Assembly: GCF_963678975.1 (NCBI RefSeq)
Contig: NC_089274.1
Span: 21,661,133 to 21,725,132, forward strand
Length of the DNA stretch: 64,000 nt
Direction of reading: 5' to 3'
Origin: Dysidea avara
Taxonomy: Eukaryota > Porifera > Demospongiae > Dictyoceratida > Dysideidae
Shown here: positions 29,301 to 55,267 of the stretch, piece by piece
How positions within the stretch are numbered: the first letter of the stretch is position 1
How the letters are laid out: each line of letters opens with the position of its first letter
Notes under the pieces: generated by a model
Seen by the model: the letters and a program-made list of their open reading frames with translations, nothing else
What the model was told of the DNA's origin: nothing
Database searches by the model: none
Position numbers and translations under genes: made by a program

Positions 29301-31795
29301 GGACCGTTATGTTTGTAACATTTGTAATAATACTACCTTTGTACTGTAACAAAGTAATAACTTGTCTTCTAACTACAACAAATAACCTTCACTACAAACA
29401 TGTAGCCTATAATCCTTGCTAAAATCATTGCAGAAAACCAGCACAACACTATTCTGAGAAGTGATTATTAACCTAAGCAAGGACCTTTACATTTCACTCA
29501 AAGCGTTAACAGGCTGGCTAACAGAAGTTGGACACATGTTAGATATACAGTAAGTTACATTCATTACCGGAAAATAAATCTATGCTATTACACTCCTAAT
29601 TTTTCTTATACTTGTTAATATATTATTTTCAAAAACTAAATGACCCCAACACTGCCAGTGGACACTTTTCTCGTTGACTGACACCTTGGAAACCAAAAAA
29701 TTGACCCATTCCCTGTGCTGTCTTGGAGTTGTATGATGAGAGACCATGAGAAACTAGAAATAATTATGAAAGACTATGAGAGACTGTTTAGTACCTGTAT
29801 ATCTAATTATCTAAATCATACTTATAATTTCAATAAATATTTTGCTTATTACTACGTATAGTACAACACCAAGACAGCACCCATTTCTCTTGCAATAAAG
29901 AAATTTCTTTTCAGTAATTTATAGTGTCAGGTTTGTTGGTGACCAAAATCTTTATGAAGGCTTTTCTATAGCATTCAGAAGAATTAGTTAAGATGATCGT
30001 ATTGAGACAGAATAGTCGCCCTTATAGTCTACACAGTAAACAACAACATATCACTAAACTACAGACTGTGTTAGCTTGGCTTCTAAACTGCCCTCATAAA
30101 CATCAAGTACCAAGGTATTAAGTAACAGTTAGAACCAATGTAGGCTTGTTCTTCCTGCAAGAAAGTGGCAAACTGTTTGTGCTAGCATTGGGATTTATCC
30201 TTGAGTCAAGTTGATTGTGTCAGTACCACTGCTACAAGTCACAGTATTACATATGTACAATACACTTGCAACTGTATGACCTAACTACTTACTGATAGTA
30301 TCCTTGGAGACTTTAGTAATCAATATCACTGAACTATAGAGGGGAAACAAACGACATGTTAAAATCTGCTAACAATGTAGTAGGGCAACATGGTCTGTGG
30401 TGATATTTGACGCACTCTGTCATGCATATGCATGTAAGCTACACACACCACTTCAATGCCTGTCCGGTGCCCCATGTAGTAGCCTCCAAATACAAATACA
30501 CTATTTAGGCCAGGTGAGCAAGATTCAGAAAGACAGACGGGACCTGGTCCATAGTTCTGTACATGTATGTATGTACACACGGACAGCATTGGACAGGAAC
30601 ACACACACGCACGCACGCACACTTACCCAAGAACTACAGTTGATATAAAAATTGATGCTCCAATCAAAGCACTATAATACAGTCAGTAGTAAACATACAT
30701 ACTGTACGTATGAGTATATACACTTTCAACACAAAATGTTTACTGTATTAGTGAGCTATAGTTGGCTTAATTTTATGAAACTATAGATCCTTCGTGTTCC
30801 CTTGAAAGAAACTCAATAAATCCATGGAATATACAAAGGAGATTCCCAGGGAGTTTAATATTATTCCCTATGAATATACATGGGACGTATACAGTACAAA
30901 TCATTGACAGCCCCCTCCTATAGTTCTCTTCCAAGTTCTAAGAGACTAGCCACACAGTAGCACTACCAAACTGAATACCAGTAGTACATTGCATAAAAGT
31001 CATTATATGCAGATCACCATTCTGGAGGACAGAAATAAACCCTGAGTAGTGCTTGGTAATCACCCACTGTTGAGTTTCAGTGAGGCTATGACTCCTACAA
31101 GCCTGCTTACCCTAGTAGCAATGCCAGGTCTGAGCTCTGTAGTGCAGAGTATGCAGTGAACACATCAGGAGCACCTAAACACAGCCAGGTTACTGCACAG
31201 TACACAACCATTTTGTAGTCATCATACCATTTCCAATAGCTAGCAGGGTAATTCCTGCTATACTAGGTGACAACTTAAGCTTCTCCGCTAGAAGATAGAG
31301 CGGCGGCACGAAGAAATAATCTGCCTGTATTAGACGTGCAAAGAATATATTATGCTTGCACCATACAGGCGCTTATAAAATTCAAATAAAAGTATAATAT
31401 CTCACCGTTGTTGCTAAAAGTGATATCAGCAGCAGCATCCAGAGCCCCATTATGACGTACGCTAGTGGCTTAATATCTGTTAAATCACAAAATACAAACT
31501 GAAGATAATCGAACAGGCCCGCCTCATCCGCGCACGTGGCCCTCACAAAGCTGCAAGAATCACGAAACCCTCGGTGTTTTTCAGGGAAAGTACAGTTGCC
31601 AGAATCATCACTATCTAGGAGAAATCTTGTTCTTCCCGGTACAATGCGATTAAGTGGCTGCGACTGAACTGGCTCGTCGTTCCTTGGGACTATTCTCTTC
31701 TCACTTTGCCGTAATAACTGGTATCCGCACACAATCACAATGGCCGCTAGTACGGTTAAAAATTTTATTTGTCTTCTTAGCGATACACGGTTCAT
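8390..31795 (-). CDS. SLC8B1: Mitochondrial-type sodium/calcium(lithium) exchanger NCLX
   Basis: Inner-membrane exchanger of the NCX superfamily that extrudes mitochondrial Ca2+ for Na+. About 15 exons. The first (31795-31406) has a hydrophobic start, a luminal cysteine region and a membrane segment (IMGLWMLLLISLLATT). Next come ADYFFVPPLYLLAEKLKLSP and the alpha-1 repeat LLAIGNGAPDVFTAYSALQS (about 31324-31110). Then IGASIFISTVVLG (30650), VSKDTI (30330), PIDFTRDVVTYLLVVGTVVA (25365), FLVIYFFYICVVVIISF (24800), and a charged cytosolic loop (about 22800-22650). Beyond a 10.7 kb intron follow LRWFTVPP (11900), FFVISSPMPMVMLI (11580) and LVCIVLLGLALSVLAYFVVP (10390). The alpha-2 repeat is LTVLAIGNSVGDWVADTAVA with CFGSPLLNDVLG (9500-9340). 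The last exons are about 9020, 8880 and 8480-8390 (FGVVLIYIYIVFMVF, TGA). Both alpha repeats keep the GN and D residues of the transport site. The big intron is full of mobile-element remains. Confidence 0.9.
12421..12574 (+). repeat. A-type terminal repeat of the YR retrotransposon family
   Basis: Shares GCTCCCACATAAATA, ATTCAATCTATGCCACGTGT and GGTTGGCTGTTTTTT in the same order with the reverse complement of 20899-21074. In both places it leads directly into a gag-like start codon. Confidence 0.75.
12575..13290 (+). pseudogene. Gag-like ORF1 of a YR retrotransposon, broken
   Basis: The ATG at 12575 is followed by MEQKLELLAEIHQSW and then an in-frame TAA. The frame continues open to 13144 with a helical, charged protein (KMKHEFIAAQEKTSQDVVKK, later EDEKEIEQEESRAEKDTKKE). 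In a shifted frame at 13234-13260 the residues PCF-stop-CGGYGH form a C-x2-C-x4-H zinc-knuckle remnant; the final cysteine is serine and a stop lies inside. Retroelement Gag proteins end in such CCHC knuckles, so this is a Gag with at least two stops and one frameshift. A shorter relative of its N-terminus (MEAKLDEMMAEF) lies at 20865 on the other strand. Confidence 0.65.
13923..14353. mobile_element. hAT-like MITE with a perfect 8-bp target-site duplication
   Basis: 431-bp element bounded by TAGGGCTGAGCGATACTACC on the left and CAGTATCGCTCAGCACTA on the right, which are imperfect inverted repeats. Identical 8-base flanks ACACGAAT lie at 13915-13922 and 14354-14361. The 8-bp duplication and TAGGG ends are typical of hAT elements. 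No transposase. It sits inside the degraded YR retrotransposon, so it is the younger insertion. Confidence 0.85.
15010..15660 (+). pseudogene. Reverse transcriptase / RNase H fragment, DIRS type
   Basis: The frame from 15056 carries the RT catalytic box YLDDG at 15131-15145, then NRAMSESDLIWSTGFVINEK, WLRFVIDLSKGDFSVP and a KISRLRSKLQELK linker. Near 15355 the reading jumps one frame and continues with SARQIASVVGTINSMSLVLG, LYAVLNGRTSWYQRLNLTKE and a stop-interrupted FWVERI. This order (YLDD palm, thumb, then RNase H start) and wording are typical of DIRS/Ngaro elements rather than LINEs. Several stops and at least one frameshift show that it is dead. The N-terminal RT fingers are not recognisable before 15010. 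Confidence 0.75.
17350..17615 (+). repeat. Possible tRNA-derived SINE
   Basis: A B-box-like GTTTGAATCC at about 17417, an upstream stretch that could be a worn A box, a unique body ending in CACTGTAAAGTGCTAATAAT, and an AT-rich AATAATAAAAAAATAATAA tail. No target duplication found, so this is only a candidate. Confidence 0.3.
17978..18079 (-). repeat. Split repeat B2 (outer 3' copy)
   Basis: About 100 bases, nearly identical to 18575-18674 (shared ACACTTGTATCCTTACACCC, TTAACTGGGTTGTGCCACCA and GTCATTATTAACAACTGATT). Only a few substitutions and one indel separate the copies. Confidence 0.85.
18399..18567 (-). repeat. Split repeat A2
   Basis: About 170 bases matching 20899-21074, including GCCAACCTA, CACGTGGCATAGATTGAATA, a TA-rich microsatellite, GTGATGACATGACGCAATAC and CACTTTGTTCAGA. 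It lies 7 bases from B1, giving the fused B1-A2 junction expected in this element type. Confidence 0.85.
18575..18674 (-). repeat. Split repeat B1 (inner copy, abuts the recombinase stop)
   Basis: Inner copy of the B repeat. It touches the recombinase stop codon at 18672-18674, so the coding region runs right up to the repeat. Confidence 0.85.
18672..19643 (-). pseudogene. Tyrosine recombinase of a YR retrotransposon, one in-frame stop
   Basis: Two frames in the same phase, 19643-19239 and 19202-18672, are separated by one TGA at about 19227; between them the reading continues (LATACLLGFSGF). The N-terminal part has an SAM-like core-binding domain (SNTVKKYLRAFRRWKLWAVG). The catalytic part keeps the first arginine (FMRAAEVLEL), a later FSLRVGGATAAANA box with the second arginine and HGRWKSENAKDGYI, where the final nucleophilic tyrosine is expected. 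The total of about 320 residues is the normal size. TGA where relatives usually have arginine fits a CGA-to-TGA change by CpG decay. The rest of the frame is intact, so inactivation is recent compared with the plus-strand relative. Confidence 0.85.
19740..20430. repeat. 30-bp minisatellite, about 22 copies
   Basis: Tandem units of about 30 bases (consensus approximately ACTTGACTACATTGAGCTG plus TGACCAACACA). Because the period is a multiple of three, the minus strand stays open for 166 residues as a degenerate ten-residue repeat (SQVVLVTAQC). It lies inside the YR element where RT/RNase H would be expected. The ORF is most likely a by-product of the repeat. Confidence 0.9.
20750..20865 (-). 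pseudogene. Gag-like ORF1 N-terminal fragment
   Basis: Begins MEAKLDEMMAEFCETKKELE at 20865 and soon runs into AT-rich sequence. It resembles the start of the frame at 12575 and holds the same place just after the A repeat. Confidence 0.5.
20899..21074 (-). repeat. Split repeat A1 (outer 5' copy)
   Basis: 5' terminal repeat of the element on the minus strand; differs from A2 mainly in the length of its CA/TA microsatellite. The gag-like ATG at 20865 follows it, as at 12575 in the plus-strand relative. Confidence 0.85.
21440..22010 (+). repeat. Interspersed repeat family R1, copy 1
   Basis: About 570 bases resembling 23630-24240 in the same orientation. Shared blocks are GACCCACTGAG/GATCCCACTGAG, CATTGAAATA with TGGGTAAAAA, GTGCTACATAAA, TTAATCACTTC, TTCATGGAGAGTA, ATCTTTGTTTCAT, GAGTTA, AGTGCCTGTAA and AAAAGGCT-AAACTTT. 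No ORF and no clear terminal repeats. Confidence 0.7.
23630..24240 (+). repeat. Interspersed repeat family R1, copy 2
   Basis: Second, diverged copy of the 21440-22010 repeat. It carries its own tandem duplication of 26-27 bases near 23673-23728 (GCTATTAAAA-GCATTGAAATA twice). The two copies lie 1.6 kb apart and flank an SLC8B1 exon at about 22800-22650. Confidence 0.7.
27295..27490. repeat. Palindromic repeat family R3, copy 1
   Basis: Contains ATACCACAACAGCTTGGGATT, TGATATATACACCC and GGGTGCATATATCAGCAAA, with an inverted counterpart in the same repeat ending ACGTGGTAT. The upstream flank (GTTCTTTCACCTATCAGA) matches the reverse complement of the 42420-42640 copy. Confidence 0.6.
28928..29138. 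mobile_element. Short MITE with CAGGGGCG ends
   Basis: 211 bases running from CAGGGGCGAAGGAAG to CTTCCTACGCCCCTG, inverted to each other, with a GGGTGCC/GGGCACCC subterminal pair. CAGGGGCG ends are common among hAT-type MITEs. Flanks are similar (ACACAAC / ACAACAC) but not a clean target duplication. Confidence 0.65.
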
Positions 31796-31968
31796 TGTTC
31801 TCTCTATTAAATTATTCCACGTGATTATTTAGGGTACATGTATCTAAAAATTTAATAATTATAAATACAGAAATAACTGTTATGTTTGCGAGTATATATT
31901 CGCGGATTTTAATATCCTGCTCTTTCCACGAGGTCTAAAATAAAATAATAGCAACAAACACCAGTTAA

Positions 31969-48265
<16,297 letters not shown>

Positions 48266-48306
48266 CAGTAACCGTTACTAGTAGGCAGGATTGTATCAAA
48301 GGGCGT

Positions 48307-48328
48307 GACACGTGACACGCATGCGCAT
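48307..48328. promoter_or_regulatory. E-box and NRF1-like sites upstream of TBCD
   Basis: CACGTG (48309-48314) followed by CGCATGCGCA (48319-48328), about 50 bases upstream of the TBCD ATG at 48265 and within the 75-base gap to the TYW4 stop. Consensus matches are seen; function is inferred. Confidence 0.4.
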
Positions 48329-48340
48329 TAATATTAATGA

Positions 48341-50976
48341 TCACGTAAGCTGTAATGAGTATACGGAGTTATAATGTGTCCCAAAACTAAAACAATTCCC
48401 GCCCCCTCCAAGTGTAACAATGTTGTTGTCTCTCCAATAATGAGCAGTATGATTGGCTAAAATAACACGATGATCAGCTGGCACACCACACTGGCTCCAG
48501 GTCATTGTTGACAGGTGAATGGTCACCACTCCTGTAGTACCATCTCCTTGACAACAGATCCCTCCTATGAGGTAGGCCACGTCACCATGACAAACTGCTG
48601 GGCTTGCATATTGATAGGGAAAGTCAAATAATTTCAGTTGCTTGGAAACAATTCTAGTGTCGGTCTGTGTGAATGAAATTGAAACATCAATACATTCTAT
48701 GACACGCGTACTTACTTCTATGCTCAGTTTGTATATGGAATTAAGTGGGATAAAATCACTACCTAACCCTCCAATAATATAAACACTATTCTTCCAAGTG
48801 AAACAAGAGTGTGAAAATCGTGCAGTGGGCATCTCTCCATCAAACACCACTTCTTCCCAAGTGTTTGAGTTGATGCTAAACACACTACAATTATCTAATG
48901 CTACTCCTGTGTTTGTTCTCCCTCCAAATATGATAATCAATTCAGTGCCATCCATTGCCTGGACATTAACTGCACTGTGTTTGTATCTAGGTAGAGGTAA
49001 CTGGCCTTTTGCCTTAACAACTTCTATCTTCCATTTGTTGTGAGACTGATGTGCACCCACGTTACTGCTATCTAAATTGTCCATAAAATTAGTTAGTTGA
49101 TAGCAAACATTGCTGGCACTTTTTGGTGACTGGCGTCCACCAAATATGATCACTCGACCATCACTAGTCTTTGTGGCAGTGTGGTGCATCATGGCTGGTA
49201 AAATAGCAGCATCTATAATGTCCAGCTTACTAGTAACCCATCTTCCAGCTCTGTTGTAGTGTAACAATAGACAATTACCGAGACGTGAGTGCTTGCCATG
49301 CTCTGGTCCATAGCCTCCTATCAGTAACATTGTGTCACCAGTCAGGACTACTGAAGCATGTCCATATCTGCTCAAACTTGGGTCACAGTTTTCCATAGCA
49401 ACAGGGGAGAGTTTGAATGTTCCTTCTTGGCACACCCCGCAAGTGATTAGAGGTACTTCTTGAGTTACTTTCTTGTGAAGAGGAGAGCAGTCACCCTTGC
49501 TAGCTAACACTAGAGTGTAGTGAGCACATTTCAAATGCCACTCTGGAAATTCATCAAATAATTCCATATTTTCAATTCTTTGTCGTTCACTGTCACTCAG
49601 AAGTTGTTGATACGCACTGTTCATATCCCTAGCGTCAACAACACCATAGCCAGCACAAAGGTAGCGTTCCTCTTGGCTCTGTAGTGTGGGGAATGTGTTG
49701 ACTGCCTTAAGTGGTGACCCCAGTGTTCTAAAATGTTCTTGCCTGCAAAAAACAATAGAGCCAGTACACAACAACTAAATGAGGCTTAGAGACGTAGTAC
49801 AGTCATGTAATTTTGCAGCAGAATAAATTTGGTGGAGTAGTAAAATCTCTATTAGTACACTCTGTACCAGAAACTAAAAAAAATCCACAATAAGGAAAAT
49901 GGTCGTGCCCCAACAAGGCTTAGCCCTTTGTTTACAAAGGCTGTATTGCAGCAACAATGGAGTTCACACCCTCTCAAAGTGTCTATTATAGAGAGGTACA
50001 ACTTACATGACAAGTCCAAAGCCATCATTGGGATGAACCTGTTCGTAGGTCACAAATATCGAATTATCGAACTCTTTACACACCCACTCAATCAGTCTCT
50101 GGGAATCTTTGACATCCATGTAAGTCATGACACACTCGGACAACAAAAGAGTGGGCTGGGAGAAGCTAATCAGTGATGACAAGGTTTGTTCCAAAAACCC
50201 CACATTGCATAAGTCCACTCCAACTAAACTGTACTGCTTTGATCTCAATGGCACAGTAGCACTACCTTCATCAAATACTGGATCTTGTAACAGTCTGTGT
50301 AACTCTGGTGTGGATTTGATGATCGAACTTTTGTTGTGGACTGTTTGAGGAAAATCTATCTCAATAAAAGTGGACTTAGCACCTTCAGACAGAAGACGGA
50401 AACAGCTGGAGTCATATCCAGCCCCTAAGGAGACCACCTGAGCTGTGACGTCACTGAAGTGGCACAGAAATGACTGCAAAATCCAATCAATAGCTTTTGT
50501 CCTGAGAAAGGATACACATTATAGCTACTGTATGACTAGATAAATCAGAGCTCTACCTGATATAGTATCCACGATGGATCAATGGTGCTCGACGTACAAT
50601 CTTTGCCGCGAAGTACTTGAGGAAATGATCCTTAAAGTATCCGTGTTGTGACATGGAACACTTACTCAGAGTACTGCTATCATTAGTGCCCCTCACCTGT
50701 AGCGACAACCATGGTTAACCTTGTGTCATTTGTGTGTAGTGTTGTACGTCTTGAGCTCGTGCTTTTGTCAGTGTTTGTATGTTTACAACGAGGTTTACAA
50801 CTATGCATTTAGCTTTGGTGATTTAAAATAAAGCGTTTCCATTTGTACGTACGTAAAGCACTAGTTCTCTAATTTGGCTCAATACAACAAATCTACTGCA
50901 TGCTGTCCCACGTTTCATTGCACGAGGTACACCGTATAACACTTACCGCATTGGTGTTGCCTTTGCGAGCTGCCAT
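48341..50976 (-). CDS. LCMT2: tRNA wybutosine-synthesising protein 4 (leucine carboxyl methyltransferase 2)
   Basis: Also called TYW4. Bifunctional S-adenosylmethionine enzyme that completes the hypermodified wybutosine next to the anticodon of tRNA-Phe by methylating and methoxycarbonylating its side chain. Four exons: MAARKGNTNA (50976-50947), SMSQHGYFKDHFLKYFA with RRAPLIHRGYY (about 50697-50560), the methyltransferase core (about 50503-50007), and a long last exon (about 49745-48341). The core shows the SAM motif VVSLGAGYDSSCFRL, FIEIDFPQTV, YSLVGVDLCN, LLLSECVMTYM and FVTYEQVHPNDGFG. The last exon ends the methyltransferase domain (DMNSAYQQLLSDSERQRIEN) and then carries Kelch-type beta-propeller blades (GDTMLLIGGYGPE, RVIIFGGRQ, ELIIIFGGRTNTG, NSVYIIGGLGSD, DVAYLIGGICC, NNIVTLGGGGN). 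This two-domain layout separates TYW4 from LCMT1, the PP2A methyltransferase. Its stop is 75 bases from the TBCD start. Confidence 0.93.
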
Positions 50977-51142
50977 CAAGCAACCAATTAACTTTCGATT
51001 GTGGTTTTCAGTGAAATTACAAATTTAATCTCGAATGCAACAGAAGATACACGTACCCTATTTACAAAAGGTATTAAAATTATTACAATGTGTCATGAGA
51101 TCAAATAAGGTCGAGAAAATCTCTTAAATATCAAACTGGTGT

Positions 51143-54100
51143 TTATTTTTTAATCCCCTTGTACCATGCAGCAACATCAAACGTTGATACTTGATGTTTC
51201 TTGACAAACAGTGTCAACTACAGTGGGACCAAATAATAACACACTACACATTCTAATTAATCCTCACCAGCAAGTCGTCATATCCAGGCCTTAGAATAGA
51301 ATCTTTAGTTAGGCTAAGAAAAATATGATATGTACTTTAAATAGTTAGTGACCATATCAAGTAGGTACCAAAATTTAGCTAAGATGCACTTCATGGCCTC
51401 ATTAAGACCATGAGGCCATCTTAAAGGTAACCTATTAAGATATCATTATTACATACCATTTAGCCACAAAATCTTGTAACTCTGGTGAGAAACTATCTTT
51501 GGGTAACCGAGGGGGATCACCATTGACAACAGCATTCAACTGCTCAAATATATTGCTCCATTTCTTGTAAGGGAATTCCCCTAATGCCAACTCCATCTAC
51601 ACCATACACCCACACAGACAACATACAACACACACATAGTTCATTGTACTGACCACTGTAATGCCAAAACTCCACACATCTGCCTTAACGGTGTATCCTG
51701 TTCCAGCCTTCTTGGGATCAATTCTCTCTGGCTATCAATAAAACATATAATATTATGTCTGTATAAGTATTGCTGGGATAAAGAATGACGTTGTTAATAA
51801 CAAGTACACAAAGCACAGTAGGGATATAACACTTCTTATTGCTTTACTGTGATTTAATATCGTGCACTACTCCAGCTTGTTTCAGTACTTTTTATCGATG
51901 TGCTATGGTCCCTACTCTAGTTGAAATTCCCACATTTTTTTGTGTACTTGTTTGTTAACTTTTTTTTGTAAATAAATAATTATTAAGGCTGGTGAACTCA
52001 TGCATACTGCATCAGAAATGACGCTGCGCACCCCAGCTACATCAATTATCGTCTTAAAACTGAAGTATCCATTACACTTCGTTGTCAGCTATGTTCAACC
52101 CATTACACAACAGTACGAATCAAGAACTGTTCGAAAATCTGCAATCACATACCCACTATGAAAAACACGGATGATTTCTGTTACAAAGGGAAACCATCAC
52201 GTGCTACTGCCAAATCGACACTTTTCGCTGTCAGCAACAATGAATGGGACCCAAAGGAGGAAACTGGTAAGTCCATAAAGAATGCATTGTACGTACTGCG
52301 GTATGCCAAAAGGCACCTCTCGGGCCAAAGTGATGTCAAACAGTGAAAAAATTAAGCCCGTAACCTTAGCTGTTATCAAGTTACGCTTGTCTAAAGGCCA
52401 GTTACTCAGTCAGTAGACAATTCCATTAAATAATTTAAAAAAAAATTCTGTAGCAACTTGTTGAAAGCATTTTGGATTGATCTGAAAGCTTGTTTGGGCT
52501 TAATTAGTTTTACCTAACCAATACTGCCTCGTCGTCAGGGAAAATTGAGGCTGGTTTTGGGTGATGTTATTTCGTGGGCCACGCCTACTCCTTTGTGGTC
52601 CCTACTATACAGTACTATCATACTGTATGATGCTTTCAAATGGAAATTTAACAATATATAATAAAATTCAGCCCTTGGTTAGATGTCAAAAATATTAGTC
52701 CAATCACTTATGCATTTACCACATAAGCAAACAATCATTAATAACTTAATAAGCAGTTATTCCAGCGAACTTGATGACTCCAGGAAACAAGGCCAGCAAA
52801 CAAGGAAAGAAATCACAAAACACAGATCACTAAATGAATAGTCAACAAAAACCACAATGGGATTCCCAAATGACCAAAACTATCCACAAAAGTTTCCCCG
52901 GCTCAGCAGTAACCTCACTAGGGGAAGTCCCTATTGCCCACACTTACTGCCATATAAGGTCGACAACCAACATCTTGTGTTTTTGCAATGCTGTCCACCA
53001 GACGGCCAGATATACCAAAATCACACAATTTGATTTCTCCACTCTCATTCAGGAGAATGTTAGAAGGCTTCACATCTGCAACCATAGCAACATCACCACA
53101 TGCAACAATAACAATGTGCTACCTCTGTGGATGATTTTCAATGATTTCTGAAGATATTGTAAAGCACTAACAACCTGACAAAAAGAAAGTAAATACTATC
53201 AATGGATGAATACAGAATTTAACATATGAAAAAAAACCCATCAGTACAACAAAAATCATCAGCGAAACAACAAACATTGCCAAACAGTAGCTAAAAAGCA
53301 ATCTTGAATTACTGTCATAAGAGCCACAGCTTGCATTCAAATAGCTGCTGCAAGGTACCTTTGATGTATAAACAGGGCAACGATTTGTGATAAACCGGTT
53401 GTCTTCTTGAAGTAGCTTATTTGAGAGGAACCAAGCAGATAATAGTATAAAGGATGATTACACAAGGTCACTTGTTAAAATATCCATATAAATGCTGTGA
53501 GCTTATAGCTACACAAACCTGTCTTTGCATGTAGTGACTTCAGTGTTGGGCAAGTTACTTTGTAAAAGTAACTAGTTACATATTACTTGCAACTGAACTA
53601 TTTAGTTACAGTTACATATTACTCATAAAATAAAGTAACTATAATAATATTACATACTATATTACTTTGTGTCCACAGCCTTAAGCTGTCATGTGTGAAA
53701 CTACCACTTTATCACGTGACATGATTGTGTTGTTGGGGGACAATGTGCAAATCTTGGTTTTAAGTAAGAAGCTGGTGAATAAGTTGCATTCAGTAGGCTT
53801 CGTTACTTCGTTGTGGCTAGTTGTGGCTAGGCGTTACTGAGAGGATAACTAACGCGATTAGTAACTTCGTTACTTGTAGTAATTATATTACGTAATATTA
53901 GACTCATTACAGTAACTATATTACTTAGGTAACGCATCACATTTGTAAGTAAAGTAACTTCAGTTATATTACCCGTTTTTATAGCGTATTTCGTTATATT
54001 ACTTAGTTGCCACAAAAGTAATAATATTACGTAACGCGTTACTCCCAACACTGAGTGGCTTTGTTGAAAAGCATAGTAGCCATGCTATACTATCAACCAG

Positions 54101-55056
54101 AAATATGATATACCCAGCCTCAATTATATGCTGGATAGAACGAGTCCAAAATCCTCTACAAACAACAGATTTCTATGCAAATAGATATGGTATATGGTGA
54201 AATGTGATACTCATGTACAGAGCCACCTGAAATTCAGAAAATTGGCCTATGGGAGAATCTCAATGTACCAAGTTTGCATCCTTCAGGCTCTACAACCGTA
54301 GTTTAGAAAAGGGACCATGGATATCATTTTAAAGTTGGTATCAACTCACAGCCACTACAACTTTGCCAATGGCATCTTCAGGAATTGTTTGCTTCATATC
54401 TTTATAAATCTTCTGTACATGTTCCATGGATGTATCCATTAGCTCCATGCACATCCATAGTTCACCCTGTAATACACTACGATCAATGTGACATTAATGT
54501 GGGTGTTTCCTACCTCTCGGACGAGGCAGCCATAGAAGCCAACAATATAGGGACAAGTTCGACTGAGAACTTGCACCACTAATTCTGTGATCTCATTTTG
54601 ATCTGTGATCCTTAGCTCACGTAGAGCAACCCTCTAATATGCAGCAAGGTTACAACCACACCAACGGATAGTACACACAACCTTCATGGCCATTAGTTGG
54701 TTGGTGGGTATGTACCGCATTTTGGAGACTGTGCCAAAATTACCAGTACCAAGCAATCCTAGATCTGCTAAATCATCAGCACTAAACTTGTAACTCTGTG
54801 AACACAAGAATACCAGTTTCACGAATACACAATTCGTGTACTAATGGTACTGTATACCTTCCCTTCAAGTGTGAGGTTGTCCAATTCTTTACCAATGGTT
54901 AAAGTCGGGTCTGGGGTTGCCCTGCGTATCGAAAACGTTCATACTTTTATTCTTATAGCCGTACCCTACATCTTACTCTTTTAGTGGTGTCGGGGCTTTG
55001 AACAGCGGCATAGATGGTTTCTTACCGCTACTTTGCTTCTTATCCCCCAAACCCAT
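51143..55056 (-). CDS. MAP kinase kinase, MKK3/4/6 type
   Basis: Dual-specificity kinase that activates p38 or JNK MAP kinases. Exon 1 (55056-54975) has a basic N-terminus ([12 protein letters not shown]) that could be a MAPK docking site. Then [20 protein letters not shown] and the lysine motif QLMAMKVV (about 54795-54680), [51 protein letters not shown] and [13 protein letters not shown] (54640-54350). Next are [13 protein letters not shown] joined to [20 protein letters not shown] (about 53165-53030), [13 protein letters not shown], which is the S-x-A-K-T activation loop of this subgroup, and VGCRPYMA. Last come [49 protein letters not shown] and [15 protein letters not shown] (51735-51143). 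HRD, DFG and PERI boxes are intact, so it should be active. Assignment between the MKK4 and MKK3/6 branches is not settled. One intron hosts a hAT MITE and another an R2 repeat. Confidence 0.9.
51890..52450 (+). repeat. Interspersed repeat family R2, copy in the kinase intron
   Basis: Diverged counterpart of 37340-37905, in the same plus-strand orientation. A 62-residue ORF here (52158-52346) is part of the repeat; the equivalent ORF is broken in the other copy. Confidence 0.7.
53541..54053. mobile_element. hAT-like MITE rich in GTTAC/GTAAC words
   Basis: 513 bases from CAGTGTTGGGCAAGTTACTT to AACGCGTTACTCCCAACACTG, inverted ends. Flanks AGTGACTT (53533-53540) and AGTGGCTT (54054-54061) form an 8-bp target duplication with one mismatch. 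The interior is a dense set of AGTTAC/GTAACT words. The CAGTGTTGGG ends are typical of hAT-derived MITEs found in many animals. No ORF of its own. Confidence 0.85.
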
Positions 55057-55267
55057 TGCCCCAGGCGGTTTCCTCGGAGCTAAAGACAACAATGTCACAT
55101 GCAGATACGCTAACACCCTCACTAACCACTGGACATGATCTAGGCTACTTGGGATCGAGCTATCTCACAGAAGGCACCTTTATGAATAATATATCACGTG
55201 AGCCCGCGCTAAATTTAATGTCATATAATTATCGATTGTGGGTTTGTAATTTTCTCCTTCAGCAATT
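55057..55267. promoter_or_regulatory. Head-to-head promoter interval of the MKK gene and GCHFR
   Basis: 211 bases between divergent start codons (55056 minus, 55268 plus). Contains TATCACGTGAGC (E-box, about 55192-55203). No TATA box at a convincing position. Confidence 0.4.

Larger units (their letters stand above)
25380..30280. other. Long SLC8B1 intron with little recognisable content
   Basis: About 4.9 kb between exons near 25365 and 30330. It holds a palindromic repeat (27295-27490), a short tandem duplication (28311-28375, two copies of about 55 bases around CAGTGTCA-GGCTGTA), a MITE (28928-29138) and one copy of the ACTCTAATAGAGCAGTCA motif (29038). Otherwise only AT-rich unique sequence was seen. 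Confidence 0.6.

Noticed and set aside
48798-49043. Plus-strand 81-residue frame
   Set aside because: Antisense to the Kelch half of LCMT2, whose coding frame is unambiguous.
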